Assembly (NCBI RefSeq): GCF_002210295.1
Contig: NZ_MWQH01000008.1
Location: 62,001-126,000, forward strand
Direction of reading: 5' to 3'
DNA length: 64,000 nt
DNA from: Fibrobacter sp. UWB5
GTDB taxonomy: Bacteria > Fibrobacterota > Fibrobacteria > Fibrobacterales > Fibrobacteraceae
Under the pieces are notes generated by a model. That model saw nothing but the letters and a program-made list of their open reading frames with translations. It had not been told where the DNA came from and did no database searches. A program made the translations under genes and the position numbers. Below are positions 35,152-44,153 of the stretch, in pieces; position 1 is the stretch's first letter; every line of letters starts with the position of its first letter.

Positions 35152-35184
35152 TCGCCGCGGGGGTCCCTTCGCGGCGATTTTTAT
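35152..35184 (+). terminator. Terminator of maeB
   Basis: TCGCCGCG, ten-base loop, CGCGGCGA, TTTTT. Confidence 0.88.
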
Positions 35185-35278
35185 GATACGTGTGTATCAT
35201 ATAGTGCAAAAATACGTTTGTGTTTTTAATGAAAATGCGTAAAAATGAATAAAAATTAAAATTTTGTACTATAAACTA

Positions 35279-35309
35279 TTGACTTTAGCTTTTTTAGAGT
35301 GTATATTTG
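35279..35309 (+). promoter_or_regulatory. Promoter of the TIGR02147 gene (TTG-N20-TATATTTG)
   Basis: TTG 35279-35281, 20 bases, TATATTTG 35302-35309, six bases before the ATG at 35316. This is the cleanest match in the window. Confidence 0.65.
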
Positions 35310-35315
35310 AGATGT

Positions 35316-36149
35316 ATGAAACCGATTGTAGAATATCAAGATTATCACGCCTTCATGAGCGATTACTATGAAGAACGCAAAAGGACTTCGGCGTTCTCGT
35401 GGCGTGAATTTGCAAAGATTGCCGGTTTCATTTCGCCTACTTACCTTAAATTGGTTTGCGAAGGAAAAAGCAATCTGAGCAAAGTGGCCATGGGCCGCGT
35501 GGCACGGGCGATGGGGCTTGTGGGGCACGAGGAAACTTACTTTGAGGCGATGGTCCAATTTGGAAACGCCAGAAAAGACGACCAGAAGAAAAAATTCCTG
35601 GAACAAATGCAGTCGATGGCGCTCTCGCATAAAGTGCGTGTTGTCGACAAGGATGCTTTTGAATATTACGAGACCTGGAAAAATTCGGTGGTGCGCGAAC
35701 TTGCTCCCATGATGCCGGGGGCCATGCCGGGCGAGATTGCCAAGATGTGTACGCAAGAGGTCTCTGCTCTGGAAGTTCGCAAGTCGTTGCAGTTCTTGGA
35801 ACGGGCCGGATTCTTGAAGCAGACGACGGAAAACGTTTACGAGCAAACTGAAAAGTCCGTGGAAGGCTCCAAGGAAGGCTTGCCGCTTGCGATTCGTGCG
35901 ATGCACCGCGAAATGGGCAACCTGGCCGTTGATTCTCTGGACCGTTTTACGGCGGATGAACGCAACGTCACTGGCGTTACCATGGGCGTTAACCGCGAAA
36001 CCTATGAAAAAATTGTCGAAGAACTCGACGCCTGTCGCAAAAAAATTGTGGCCATTGCGTCGGAATGCAAGGACATTTCACAGGTTTATAGACTAAATTT
36101 ACAACTATTCCCCCTTAGCAGGGACTTCAAGAAAGTCGAGGAGGCTTAA
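35316..36149 (+). CDS. TIGR02147-type protein
   Basis: A 277-residue soluble protein that matches the TIGR02147 family, known largely from Fibrobacter paralogues. It opens IVEYQDYHAFMSDYYEERKR, followed by SWREFAKIAGFISPTYLKLV and GRVARAMGL, which look like a helix-turn-helix of the XRE sort. A C-terminal helical part (about 100-277) is shared by the family. A DNA-binding regulator is therefore likely but not proven. ATG 35316 follows the TATATTTG box by six bases, so the mRNA may be leaderless. The next gene, a lipoprotein, starts two bases after its stop, so the two are cotranscribed. The C-terminal cysteine-poor helices could read a signal from that partner; this is speculation. Confidence 0.85.
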   Translation: MKPIVEYQDYHAFMSDYYEERKRTSAFSWREFAKIAGFISPTYLKLVCEGKSNLSKVAMGRVARAMGLVGHEETYFEAMVQFGNARKDDQKKKFLEQMQSMALSHKVRVVDKDAFEYYETWKNSVVRELAPMMPGAMPGEIAKMCTQEVSALEVRKSLQFLERAGFLKQTTENVYEQTEKSVEGSKEGLPLAIRAMHREMGNLAVDSLDRFTADERNVTGVTMGVNRETYEKIVEELDACRKKIVAIASECKDISQVYRLNLQLFPLSRDFKKVEEA

Positions 36150-36150
36150 A

Positions 36151-37179
36151 ATGAAACGGAACTTTTATTTGGTTTTCGCTGCGGTAGCCGCTGCGTTTGT
36201 GGGCTGTGCCGATGAGTCGGCAGTCAGCGGAACGTCGGTAGAACCGAATACGCTTGCGGAACTTTCTTCAAGTTCGGAACTCGATATTCCGAATAGTTCG
36301 GAAGATGTTGTTCAGGAAAGTTCTTCCAGTGAAGTGGTTAATGTCTCCTCTAGCTCGGAAATCCCGATGTTGTCATCGAGCTCGGAAACACCGATGTCGT
36401 CATCAAGTTCGGATGCTCCGGTGCAGTCTTCAAGTTCTAGCGATCCTTCTTGGGTGTTTTCTAGCGCCTATATTCCGCCTATTAACTGCAAGGTTGGTGG
36501 TTATGGCGGTTGCGTGGTTTCTTATTATGGTGATTTGTGGAGTGGTGAAGAAACGATTGATACGGTACAAACGAGCGCATTTGCCGAAGATAAATCCCAG
36601 TTCGGGATAAATGCGGGAAAATGGTTCTTGGATGGAAATCCTTTTGATGAAGGTGGTAAATCGACAATCCAGTGGGCGGTTCCTGTTGGTGACGAAAAGG
36701 ATTCTACTTCGCTTCGTCCTGTGATAGAAAATTGCAATGGACTTTGCGGAACCTTTGAACTGAATAAGGGATCGTTGACTTATAATCCATTTGTTGAGGT
36801 CGGTTTCTATGTGGCAGGCTTTGATTCCAATGGAGTGATGCTATCGGCCGATGTTTCGAACTGGACTGGAATTTGTGTGATGTACTCTTCTTCAATTCTT
36901 GGCTCTTTGGTGCTTGATTTAGGTGATTCGCTTAATCAGGTTTTGAAATATGATGTGCCTTCTGTAACTCTATCTAAGTCGCTATCGGGAACGTCCAAGT
37001 GTTTTGAATGGCGCAAGTTCAAACGTGCGGGCTGGGGCGCTAAAGTGGAAGGCTGGGAAGATGAAAATGCCGGTGAAATGGCTGCACAGCACCTTGCCAA
37101 GGTCGTGTTCCGGTTCCAAGATAAGGATGGAACGAAAGGCGAATTCAACATTCATGCTATAGGCACGGCTCTAGAATAA
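36151..37179 (+). CDS. Ser-linker lipoprotein paired with the TIGR02147 gene
   Basis: A 342-residue lipoprotein (AAFVGC lipobox, Cys15). Residues about 30-108 form a linker of repeated SSSSE, SSSSD and similar units. The rest (about 110-342) is a single beta-rich domain with NCKVGGYGGCVVSYYGDLWS, VGFYVAGFDSNG and ADVSNWTGICVMYSS. It looks like a jelly-roll of the kind found in carbohydrate-binding modules, but I can assign no family. It begins right after the TIGR02147 stop and ends before a bidirectional terminator. A surface-exposed binding protein is the best guess. Confidence 0.8.
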   Translation: MKRNFYLVFAAVAAAFVGCADESAVSGTSVEPNTLAELSSSSELDIPNSSEDVVQESSSSEVVNVSSSSEIPMLSSSSETPMSSSSSDAPVQSSSSSDPSWVFSSAYIPPINCKVGGYGGCVVSYYGDLWSGEETIDTVQTSAFAEDKSQFGINAGKWFLDGNPFDEGGKSTIQWAVPVGDEKDSTSLRPVIENCNGLCGTFELNKGSLTYNPFVEVGFYVAGFDSNGVMLSADVSNWTGICVMYSSSILGSLVLDLGDSLNQVLKYDVPSVTLSKSLSGTSKCFEWRKFKRAGWGAKVEGWEDENAGEMAAQHLAKVVFRFQDKDGTKGEFNIHAIGTALE

Positions 37180-37209
37180 AGCGAAATGATTCGTCGCTAG
37201 CGATTTGCA

Positions 37210-37250
37210 AAAAAAATACCGCATGCAGTAAATGCTTGCGGTATTTTTTT
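37210..37250. terminator. Bidirectional terminator between convergent lipoprotein genes
   Basis: AAAAATACCGCA, 13-base loop, TGCGGTATTTTTTT; A/T tracts on both sides. Confidence 0.85.
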
Positions 37251-37276
37251 ACAAGGTTATTTAGCTGAAAACCGGA

Positions 37277-37885
37277 TTATTTCGTCCAGAATTTCTTGAT
37301 AAACTTGTTGTAGTAGGTGCTAGCAGCAGTTTCGTTGCTAAAGCCCTTTGACGTCGTAATCAGAACGGTGTCCTTTCCGTGAATGACGCGGTGAACGCCG
37401 ATGAATGCGAGATACTTGGAGCATTCGGTGTAATGGCGTGCCGTGGCGACGTTGTTGCCGTGATTAACACCGCTGCGAGCGTCATCTAGGAACTTGTTGA
37501 GATTTTTCGTGTTGACCGGGTAAATGTGGCTTTCGATATCGGGGCTACTGTACGGAACCATTGCTCCGACTCTGCTGTCGTAGACTTCGACTGTGGTCGT
37601 GGTTGTACCGAGAATGTCGTAGCAGCCGATTTCCGGGTCGTAAGTTGTAGAGATGCTTGTAGATGCATGCATTCTTACGGGGAACTGCGTGACCGTCCTG
37701 GATGCTGCAAAATTTGCGGTGTAGTAGCTCATCTTTGCCAAGGCGACATCGTTGTTGATGTTGCCGACAGAAGCGATGCTTTCACCAGTCGTTTCTTCGG
37801 TGATGCTGGCTTCTGTTCCGAGGCTAGATTCCTGCGAACAGGCGAACAGGAATGCAGATAAAGCTAACAGGGAAATATATTTCAT
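37277..37885 (-). CDS. Lipoprotein of unknown function
   Basis: A 202-residue protein with a lipobox FLFAC (Cys16). The mature part has an Asp/Thr-rich stretch and a compact domain with a conserved-looking HYTECSKYLAFIGVHRVIHG segment. It shows no family I recognise. A TATATTTA box stands on the minus strand at 37922-37929, 37 bases before the ATG, and AAAAGGAG is a good ribosome-binding site, so this gene has an ordinary leader. It is convergent with the TIGR02147 pair. Confidence 0.7.
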   Translation of the reverse strand: MKYISLLALSAFLFACSQESSLGTEASITEETTGESIASVGNINNDVALAKMSYYTANFAASRTVTQFPVRMHASTSISTTYDPEIGCYDILGTTTTTVEVYDSRVGAMVPYSSPDIESHIYPVNTKNLNKFLDDARSGVNHGNNVATARHYTECSKYLAFIGVHRVIHGKDTVLITTSKGFSNETAASTYYNKFIKKFWTK

Positions 37886-37921
37886 TTGTCCTAACTCCTT
37901 TTGTTAAATTGTAGGTAAAAT

Positions 37922-37952
37922 TAAATATAAATGAATTAAGTAGATTTTGTAA
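37922..37952 (-). promoter_or_regulatory. Candidate promoter (TTA-N20-TATATTTA)
   Basis: Minus strand TTA 37952-37950, 20 bases, TATATTTA 37929-37922, ahead of the lipoprotein at 37277. Same geometry as the TTG-N20 promoters with one change in each box. Confidence 0.5.
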
Positions 37953-38133
37953 GCTGGTCAAAAAGGAAAAAATATAAATGTAATAATTGAAAAGAAGCGG
38001 TTGTATTACGATGTGGTTGAATTGAAAATTGTTGTAATATTGCCTTGCTTTGGCTCAAAATTTGATTGCTTTGGTATGACAATAGTGGAAAAATGTTATC
38101 TTTCCTGCAGTAATATGTTAAAGGGGGGCCGGA

Positions 38134-40263
38134 ATGGCTATCAAAAAGTTTAGTTCGCTTCTTATTGCGGGTGCACTGTCTGCTTTTATTTTTGCATGCT
38201 CGAATGGAGCCGATTCGTCTGACGAAAATCGGGACGAGATTCTGACGAGTTCGTCTTCGGAGTCGGATGATCCTGCGGAAGAACCGGAATCGTCCTCTTC
38301 GAAAGTTTCTGACTCGACGGATGAGGATTCCTCTTCTTCGGACGCATCCTCTACGGATGTTCCCTCTTCGGATTCGCTCGGTTGGAAGGCGGGGGATACC
38401 ATCACCCTTTCGGGCTATGTGAACAGGGGCCTTGTAAAGCTCGCTACTCCGGTCACGATCTATGAATTGAACGAAAATCTTGAAGAAACGGGTGTCGTGT
38501 ATAGTAGCTTTGTTAATGATTCCCTCGGTTTTTATTTCGTGCATGATGTTGTACTTTCTTCGCCGTACGTTTATATTAAAATGGAAAATGTGGCTGCGAA
38601 CTACGTTTGCGAAGAGGGCACTGCGACGAGGCAGCCCATTGAGGCGTTGCTTGACTTGCGTGAGGGACTCGATGCTAATTTGAATATTTTGACTACGTTG
38701 CAGGCATGGCGCACCAAGCATTTTATGAAAAAAGGGAAGAGCTTTGCCGAAGCGAGAAAGCTGGCTTACGATGAACTGCGCACTGAATTTATGATGGATT
38801 CGCTCCAGTTGCGCTTTGAACAGATTTCGATGGCGGAATCGATTGTGGATAATTATTACTTGCTGGGTGTCGAGGCGATGTCCATCTACGAGACGGATTT
38901 CGGTCCTTTCAAAGAAGTAAATTTCCAAGAAGATACCATGAACCTGGACTATTTCTGGGACGTTGCCTACGCCAGGACGGCGGGTCAATTTTGTTTTAAG
39001 CTCGAGGAGCATTCCAAGGCCTGGCATTACAAGGTCAAGTTGACGCAGACCAAGGAATACATAAAGCAAGTTTATGAAGCGCGATTTGATTTTGGTAGTT
39101 GTTCCGCCGAAAATTATGCCGAAGTAAAGACGCCGCGCTATCAGCAGGGTTATGAAAACAAGAGTTCCTATTATTGCGACTCTACCAAATGGATTCACTT
39201 GAACCAATATAATTGTATAAGTCTGGATCAACTTGTTATCGATACGCTGCATGGCGAAATCGGTGACATGGTAGAAGGCGCTTACTGTAAGGGACGGTTC
39301 TACAAATATGTGGATTTTGATGGTTGGAAAACAGCCACGGAACTGGATGTCGGCTTAAAACAGCCTTGCACCTCTAAGGCGGTCGGGTATAAGGCGAGTG
39401 GCCGTAAGTGCTATGCTTGCGACGCAAACGATTGGAAGGAAGTTTCGCTTCCTAAGGACGATTGTGACGAACTATTGCATGAATGCGAAGAAGATGACGG
39501 AACGATTTTCAAGGGCTACTTTAACCAGGATAGTTCCTATGTGTGCGATGGTTCCAAGGCCCGCCGTATCAATGAACGCGAAAAGCTCTTTAATTCGGCC
39601 TGTGTTTCTACAAGCGAAAAGAAATCGTTCGAGGTCGGCCTTTCGACGTTCAACTGCGAAAAGGGAAAATGGAGCTTGACTTCGGGCGATTCTGCCGCCA
39701 ATGCATTGCTCGATGAACGCGACGGTCAGGTTTACCGCACCGTGGGGCTCGGGACCCAGCGCTGGATGGCCGAAGAACTGAACTACTATGATACCGTGTC
39801 TTCGGAATATCTGGTGGGGAATATCTACAGGGTTTCCCAGGAATCGGATGAGTATACCATTACGCTTTATTCTGCCGTAGCCAAGGCCTCTAGTGTTTGC
39901 CCGGCGGGGTACCATGTTCCCACGCAGGATGAATGGCAGACTCTCTTCCAGTTTGCAGACAAGTACCGCCTTGCGAGCGATGTTGTCGCAAGCCTCAGTT
40001 CCCAAGACCATAACAACATTCCTTATTATTCGGACTATTTCGACGAATACGGCTTTTCGCTAAATGCGTACGGTTTTGTGAATGGCCAAGGACAGTATAC
40101 GCAGAATTTGAATGAGGTTTATCTGTGGGCGGCGGACTCCGTTGATGGTCAGAACGTCATGTTCTTTACGAGCCGTACTGCTAAAGAACCCAAATTCATT
40201 ACGAGTTCCATTGCGGCTCACCGGGCCTCAATCCGGTGCGTAGAAGACCGTAAAGAAGAGTAG
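38134..40263 (+). CDS. FISUMP-domain lipoprotein
   Basis: A 709-residue lipoprotein (AFIFAC lipobox). After a Ser/Asp/Glu-rich linker (about 28-85) comes an Ig- or carboxypeptidase-regulatory-like domain (DTITLSGYVNRGLVKLATPV) and a helical segment. Several short Cys-pair modules follow (SSYYCDSTKWIHLNQYNC, GRKCYACDANDWKEV, SSYVCDGSKARR), where each Cys is followed by a Trp-like site. The C-terminal part is the Fib_succ_major/FISUMP domain: DGQVYRTVGLGTQRWMAEEL, SVCPAGYHVPTQDEWQTLF and AHRASIRCVED. FISUMP domains are abundant in Fibrobacter surface proteins; their function is not established. The gene stands alone. TATCTTTC (38097) is a weak -7 box. Confidence 0.9.
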   Translation: MAIKKFSSLLIAGALSAFIFACSNGADSSDENRDEILTSSSSESDDPAEEPESSSSKVSDSTDEDSSSSDASSTDVPSSDSLGWKAGDTITLSGYVNRGLVKLATPVTIYELNENLEETGVVYSSFVNDSLGFYFVHDVVLSSPYVYIKMENVAANYVCEEGTATRQPIEALLDLREGLDANLNILTTLQAWRTKHFMKKGKSFAEARKLAYDELRTEFMMDSLQLRFEQISMAESIVDNYYLLGVEAMSIYETDFGPFKEVNFQEDTMNLDYFWDVAYARTAGQFCFKLEEHSKAWHYKVKLTQTKEYIKQVYEARFDFGSCSAENYAEVKTPRYQQGYENKSSYYCDSTKWIHLNQYNCISLDQLVIDTLHGEIGDMVEGAYCKGRFYKYVDFDGWKTATELDVGLKQPCTSKAVGYKASGRKCYACDANDWKEVSLPKDDCDELLHECEEDDGTIFKGYFNQDSSYVCDGSKARRINEREKLFNSACVSTSEKKSFEVGLSTFNCEKGKWSLTSGDSAANALLDERDGQVYRTVGLGTQRWMAEELNYYDTVSSEYLVGNIYRVSQESDEYTITLYSAVAKASSVCPAGYHVPTQDEWQTLFQFADKYRLASDVVASLSSQDHNNIPYYSDYFDEYGFSLNAYGFVNGQGQYTQNLNEVYLWAADSVDGQNVMFFTSRTAKEPKFITSSIAAHRASIRCVEDRKEE

Positions 40264-40289
40264 AAAGAGCCTTGTATTTCTGTTAAATT

Positions 40290-40314
40290 TTTGCTCAAAT
40301 GAGCAATTTTTATT
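40290..40314 (+). terminator. Terminator of the FISUMP gene
   Basis: TTGCTC, loop AAAT, GAGCAA, TTTTTATT. It overlaps a second, longer inverted repeat (GCAATTTTT / AAAAATTGC, 40303-40326) that abuts the next gene's -7 box. Confidence 0.6.
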
Positions 40315-40326
40315 GCGAAAAATTGC

Positions 40327-40334
40327 TATATTTG
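40327..40334 (+). promoter_or_regulatory. TATATTTG -7 box next to the SNF2 start
   Basis: TATATTTG, seven bases before the ATG at 40342. The inverted repeat at 40303-40326 occupies its upstream side. Confidence 0.55.
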
Positions 40335-40341
40335 GGCGACT

Positions 40342-43300
40342 ATGGAATATGGTGTTTATGGAAGTACCTGGTGGAGCAAGCAGTGGCTAGACCGCTTGCT
40401 TGCGGGTGCTTCTGAACGCGATATCGATTACGCCTTCAAGTACGTGGGGCGCGGGCAGGTTCAGCCTTTTACGGTGAACGATAACCGCGTCATGGCCGAG
40501 GTCAAGGGCCCGAATGGGGGCTTGCACAATGTGTACCTCGTGTTCCCCAAGTTCGACAAGGAACGGGGCGAAGCCTTCGTGGGGCTTTTAAAGCAGCAAC
40601 CGGTCGAGCTCATGGCGCTTTCGAATGGCGCCCTCAATCCGTCCATAGAATTGATTCTGTCGAAATGTGGGCTTTCGTTGTTCGAAGGCTTTGACCAGGT
40701 GAACATGAATTGCGACTGCAAGGACGCCTTGCCTTGCCGTTACGTGATTTGCGTGTGCCTGAAGTTGGCCGAAATGGCGTCTGCCGATCCGTTTTTGTTG
40801 TTCAGGCTGCATGGGCTTGATATTGCCTACCTCAAGGATTACAAGCCCGAAGAACCGGTAGAATCGGATGTGCCGCGTGAATCGACTTTGGTGCGAATTT
40901 TGCCGGTGAATAACCGCAGCGCGGCCCCGCGCGTGCCCATGTTCAAGTTCGAGGAATGGCGCGACTATTCGCATGTGTTGCCGGCCATGCTCAAGAACTT
41001 CCCGGATTTTTGCCCGGCGGGGAACTTTAAGAAGAGCTTTGTCGACGAACTGGCTCGCTGCCGGGAATTCTACAACCACTTCGAAAATTTTGGCCAGTTT
41101 GCGCAGGATTTTGGCATTTACCATGCCCGAACCTTCTTGATGGAACAGGAACGCTTGCAACTGATTCACGCTCGCCCCTGGCAGTGGACTTTTGACCAGA
41201 TGGTTGAAGATACCGTGGTGGCCTCTGCGCTTTCGGTTGAAAACGTGATGGGCGCCCTTTGCCGCCTGAACCAGGATTGCGTTTGGCATAACCATGTGAC
41301 GGTCCGCTTTTTGCACCAGCTTTTGCAGGTGGCATATTACCTGGTGCGCTGCGGGGCGATTTACCCGCAGGTATTCTGGCTGAATAACGTGACCGCGCAG
41401 GTGCGCTGGCTGCCTGCGGAAATGCTGCCCGATGTGCTTGCGATTGTGGCTGAACTCGAAAAGTCCGTGCCCGATGATTTTGCTTTTACGGTACGCGATG
41501 GGTCGCGTGAAGAAAATTCTCGCGAAGAAAAATCTCGTGAGGATCTGGATGCGGCGGCCGAGCATATTCTTTCGATTTTTATCGGTAAGCTATTGCGTTT
41601 TGCCCGCACCGCCCAAAGTTACAAGAAGGGTCCGCACGAAAACTTGCTCGGATTCTTTTTCGATTGCAAGTCGGGCAAGCTTGCTGCCAACGGCCTCAAG
41701 ATTCCGTCCAAGATTCAGGCGTGGTTCTCGGTCTACAATTCGCTAGAATTCAACCACAAGATTGTATTTGTCTGCTCGGAGCTTGGCAAAGAAATTGCGT
41801 TGAATGTCTTTATTGAAGATGCTTCGGGCCGCGTGCCGCTTGCGCAGCTGTTCCGCGATAGCGATCCGAGGCTCTTGTCGCTCTTGAATGTGCTGAACTG
41901 CATGGCCGAAATCTTTAAGCCCATGAAGGCCTACCTTGAAAACCATGCGACAGAGCCTGTGGTAATGCATGGTGCCGAACTCAAGGAATTCGTGAATTAC
42001 ACGGTCAAGAAGTCCGAAGTCTTTGGAATCGTGACCGAAATTCCGCGCTCGCTTTTGGAACGTACTCGCCCGAAGACCCAGATGAAGTTGAAGGGTAGCC
42101 TTGGAATCGGCGCGTTTACCGCAGGCGACTTGTTGGACTTTGACTGGGAAGTGGCTCTCGGCGAAGACAAAATTTCGGCTGAAGAATTCCTGAAGCTTGC
42201 CCGCGATGCCGAAGGCTTGCTCAAGTTCAAGGATCGCTATATCGAATTCAATAAAGATGACTTGGATTTGTTGCAGCAGCGCTTGGACGAACGCGAAAAA
42301 GAGAAGGCGAAAAAGCAGAAAGCAGATGATTCTGACGATGTCGAAGTCATCGATGGCGCCGAGAATGCGGAATCGGCCGAGGCTGCAGAACAGTTTATTC
42401 CGTCTACCGCCAAGCTGGTGCAGGCATGCCTTACCGGCAAATGCGATGACATTACGGTGGACATGACCGATGGCCTGAAGGACCAATTTGACGCCTGGCG
42501 CAGCGAGACAAACTGCTCGTTGCCCGAAGATTTGAACGCGACACTCCGCCCGTATCAGGAACGCGGCTATTCCTGGATGTACAAGAACCTGCAAATGGGT
42601 TTTGGCTGCATTCTGGCCGACGACATGGGCTTGGGCAAAACATTGCAGGTGATTGCTTTCTTGCTCAAACTAAAGCAAGAAGGGCGCCTTGCCGAGAACC
42701 GCGCGCTTGTGGTGGTGCCGGCGGGCCTTTTGCTGAACTGGCAGATGGAAATCAAGAAGTTCGCGCCCGCGCTGACCGTGTTTGCCTACCATGGCGCCAA
42801 CCGCAAACTTGAAAAGTTCGATGCCGATTTGCTGATTACAACCTACTCGACATGCCGCCTCGACTTTAAGAAGCTGGAAAAGCTGAATTGGCAAGTGGTG
42901 GTGATTGACGAAGCGCAGAATATCAAGAATGCCGACAGCGAACAGAGTCGCCGCATTCGCGCATTCCGTGCGCCCATGAAGATTGCCATGAGCGGTACGC
43001 CGGTCGAAAATCGCCTTATGGAATTCTGGACGATTATGGACTTTTGCAACCGCGGCTTTTTGCCCTCGGCAAACGAGTTCCGCGATAAGTTCGAAACGCC
43101 AATCCAGAAGAACGCGAACCAGGCAGTGGCCGAGCATTTCAAGAAGATTACGGCGCCCTTTATGCTGCGCCGCATGAAGACGGATAAGTCTATCATTAGT
43201 GACTTGCCCGACAAAATCCAGCAGAATGAATACGCCGAACTCACGCGCACGCAGGCAGCCTTGTACAAGCGTACGCTCGACGAATTCATGAAGCAGTTGG

Positions 43301-44028
43301 AACTTTTGGCCGAGGGCGCCTCGCTTGACATTAATGATGATGTGCTTGCGGCTGCCGCAGGCGATTCTCTGGATGCCGGCGAAGGTTCCGGTGGTCACAA
43401 TCTCTTCAAGCGCAAGGGCTTGATTCTGCAGATGATTCTCGCGCTCAAGCAGATTTGCAACCACCCGCGCACGTATTTGAAGGCGGGGGAGGCCCGCGTC
43501 GAAGATTCCGGCAAGCTTGGCATGTTGCTCGATTTGCTCAAGTCCATCGAAGAATCCGGCGAAAAGACAATCATCTTTACGCAGTTCCGCGAAATGGGCG
43601 AATTCCTTCAAGAAACGCTCGACCGCGAGCTGTCGATTAAGGCGGATTTCTATCACGGCGGCTGCACGCAGAACCAGCGTAACGAAATGGTCCGCAAGTT
43701 CCAGGAAGATCCGGAAGTCAAGGTGCTAATCTTGTCGCTGAAGGCGGCTGGAACCGGCCTGAATCTGACTGCGGCCTCGCAGGTGATTCATTACGACTTG
43801 TGGTGGAATCCGGCGATTGAGGCGCAGGCAACCGACCGCGCCTTCCGTATCGGGCAAACCAAGAACGTGCAAGTGCACCGCTTTATTACCAAGGGCACCT
43901 TCGAAGAAAAAATCGACGCCCTGTTGCAGGCCAAGAAGGCTGTCGCCGACATGACCGTGAACGCCGGCGAAACCTGGCTTGCGAACATGGACGACAAGCA
44001 ACTCACCGAAATCTTCAATCTTGATTAA
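40342..44028 (+). CDS. SWIM-SNF2 family helicase
   Basis: A 1228-residue SNF2-type DNA translocase fused to a SWIM-like region. The N-terminal 170 residues match the SWIM protein head (STWWSKQWLDRL) and its finger NCDCKDALPCRY with DPFLLFRLHG. The usual CxH end of the finger is CRY here, so the last ligand is missing. The middle is unassigned, with an acidic Lys/Glu-rich stretch (about 645-690). The SNF2 motor has DDMGLGKTLQ (Walker A, about 760), VIDEAQNIKN (DEAQ), SGTPVENRL, FTQFREMGEF and LKAAGTGLNLT. Such proteins remodel or repair DNA; a specific role cannot be read off. A TATATTTG box seven bases before the ATG suggests leaderless translation. Confidence 0.93.
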   Translation: MEYGVYGSTWWSKQWLDRLLAGASERDIDYAFKYVGRGQVQPFTVNDNRVMAEVKGPNGGLHNVYLVFPKFDKERGEAFVGLLKQQPVELMALSNGALNPSIELILSKCGLSLFEGFDQVNMNCDCKDALPCRYVICVCLKLAEMASADPFLLFRLHGLDIAYLKDYKPEEPVESDVPRESTLVRILPVNNRSAAPRVPMFKFEEWRDYSHVLPAMLKNFPDFCPAGNFKKSFVDELARCREFYNHFENFGQFAQDFGIYHARTFLMEQERLQLIHARPWQWTFDQMVEDTVVASALSVENVMGALCRLNQDCVWHNHVTVRFLHQLLQVAYYLVRCGAIYPQVFWLNNVTAQVRWLPAEMLPDVLAIVAELEKSVPDDFAFTVRDGSREENSREEKSREDLDAAAEHILSIFIGKLLRFARTAQSYKKGPHENLLGFFFDCKSGKLAANGLKIPSKIQAWFSVYNSLEFNHKIVFVCSELGKEIALNVFIEDASGRVPLAQLFRDSDPRLLSLLNVLNCMAEIFKPMKAYLENHATEPVVMHGAELKEFVNYTVKKSEVFGIVTEIPRSLLERTRPKTQMKLKGSLGIGAFTAGDLLDFDWEVALGEDKISAEEFLKLARDAEGLLKFKDRYIEFNKDDLDLLQQRLDEREKEKAKKQKADDSDDVEVIDGAENAESAEAAEQFIPSTAKLVQACLTGKCDDITVDMTDGLKDQFDAWRSETNCSLPEDLNATLRPYQERGYSWMYKNLQMGFGCILADDMGLGKTLQVIAFLLKLKQEGRLAENRALVVVPAGLLLNWQMEIKKFAPALTVFAYHGANRKLEKFDADLLITTYSTCRLDFKKLEKLNWQVVVIDEAQNIKNADSEQSRRIRAFRAPMKIAMSGTPVENRLMEFWTIMDFCNRGFLPSANEFRDKFETPIQKNANQAVAEHFKKITAPFMLRRMKTDKSIISDLPDKIQQNEYAELTRTQAALYKRTLDEFMKQLELLAEGASLDINDDVLAAAAGDSLDAGEGSGGHNLFKRKGLILQMILALKQICNHPRTYLKAGEARVEDSGKLGMLLDLLKSIEESGEKTIIFTQFREMGEFLQETLDRELSIKADFYHGGCTQNQRNEMVRKFQEDPEVKVLILSLKAAGTGLNLTAASQVIHYDLWWNPAIEAQATDRAFRIGQTKNVQVHRFITKGTFEEKIDALLQAKKAVADMTVNAGETWLANMDDKQLTEIFNLD

Positions 44029-44055
44029 AGTCGCGCTGCCGCGCGTTTTTAGTTG

Positions 44056-44088
44056 CAAAAAAATCCGGCCCCATGTAGGACCGGATTT
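44056..44088 (-). terminator. Terminator of GH5 gene 1
   Basis: Minus strand ATCCGGTCC, loop TACATG, GGGCCGGAT, TTTTTTT. Two further hairpins (44090-44107 and 44109-44135) lie between it and the GH5 stop. Confidence 0.8.
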
Positions 44089-44153
44089 CGCTGCTTTTCC
44101 AAGCAGCTCCCGGCGAGACACTCCAACCTGCCGGGATCCACACCAGATTCGTT

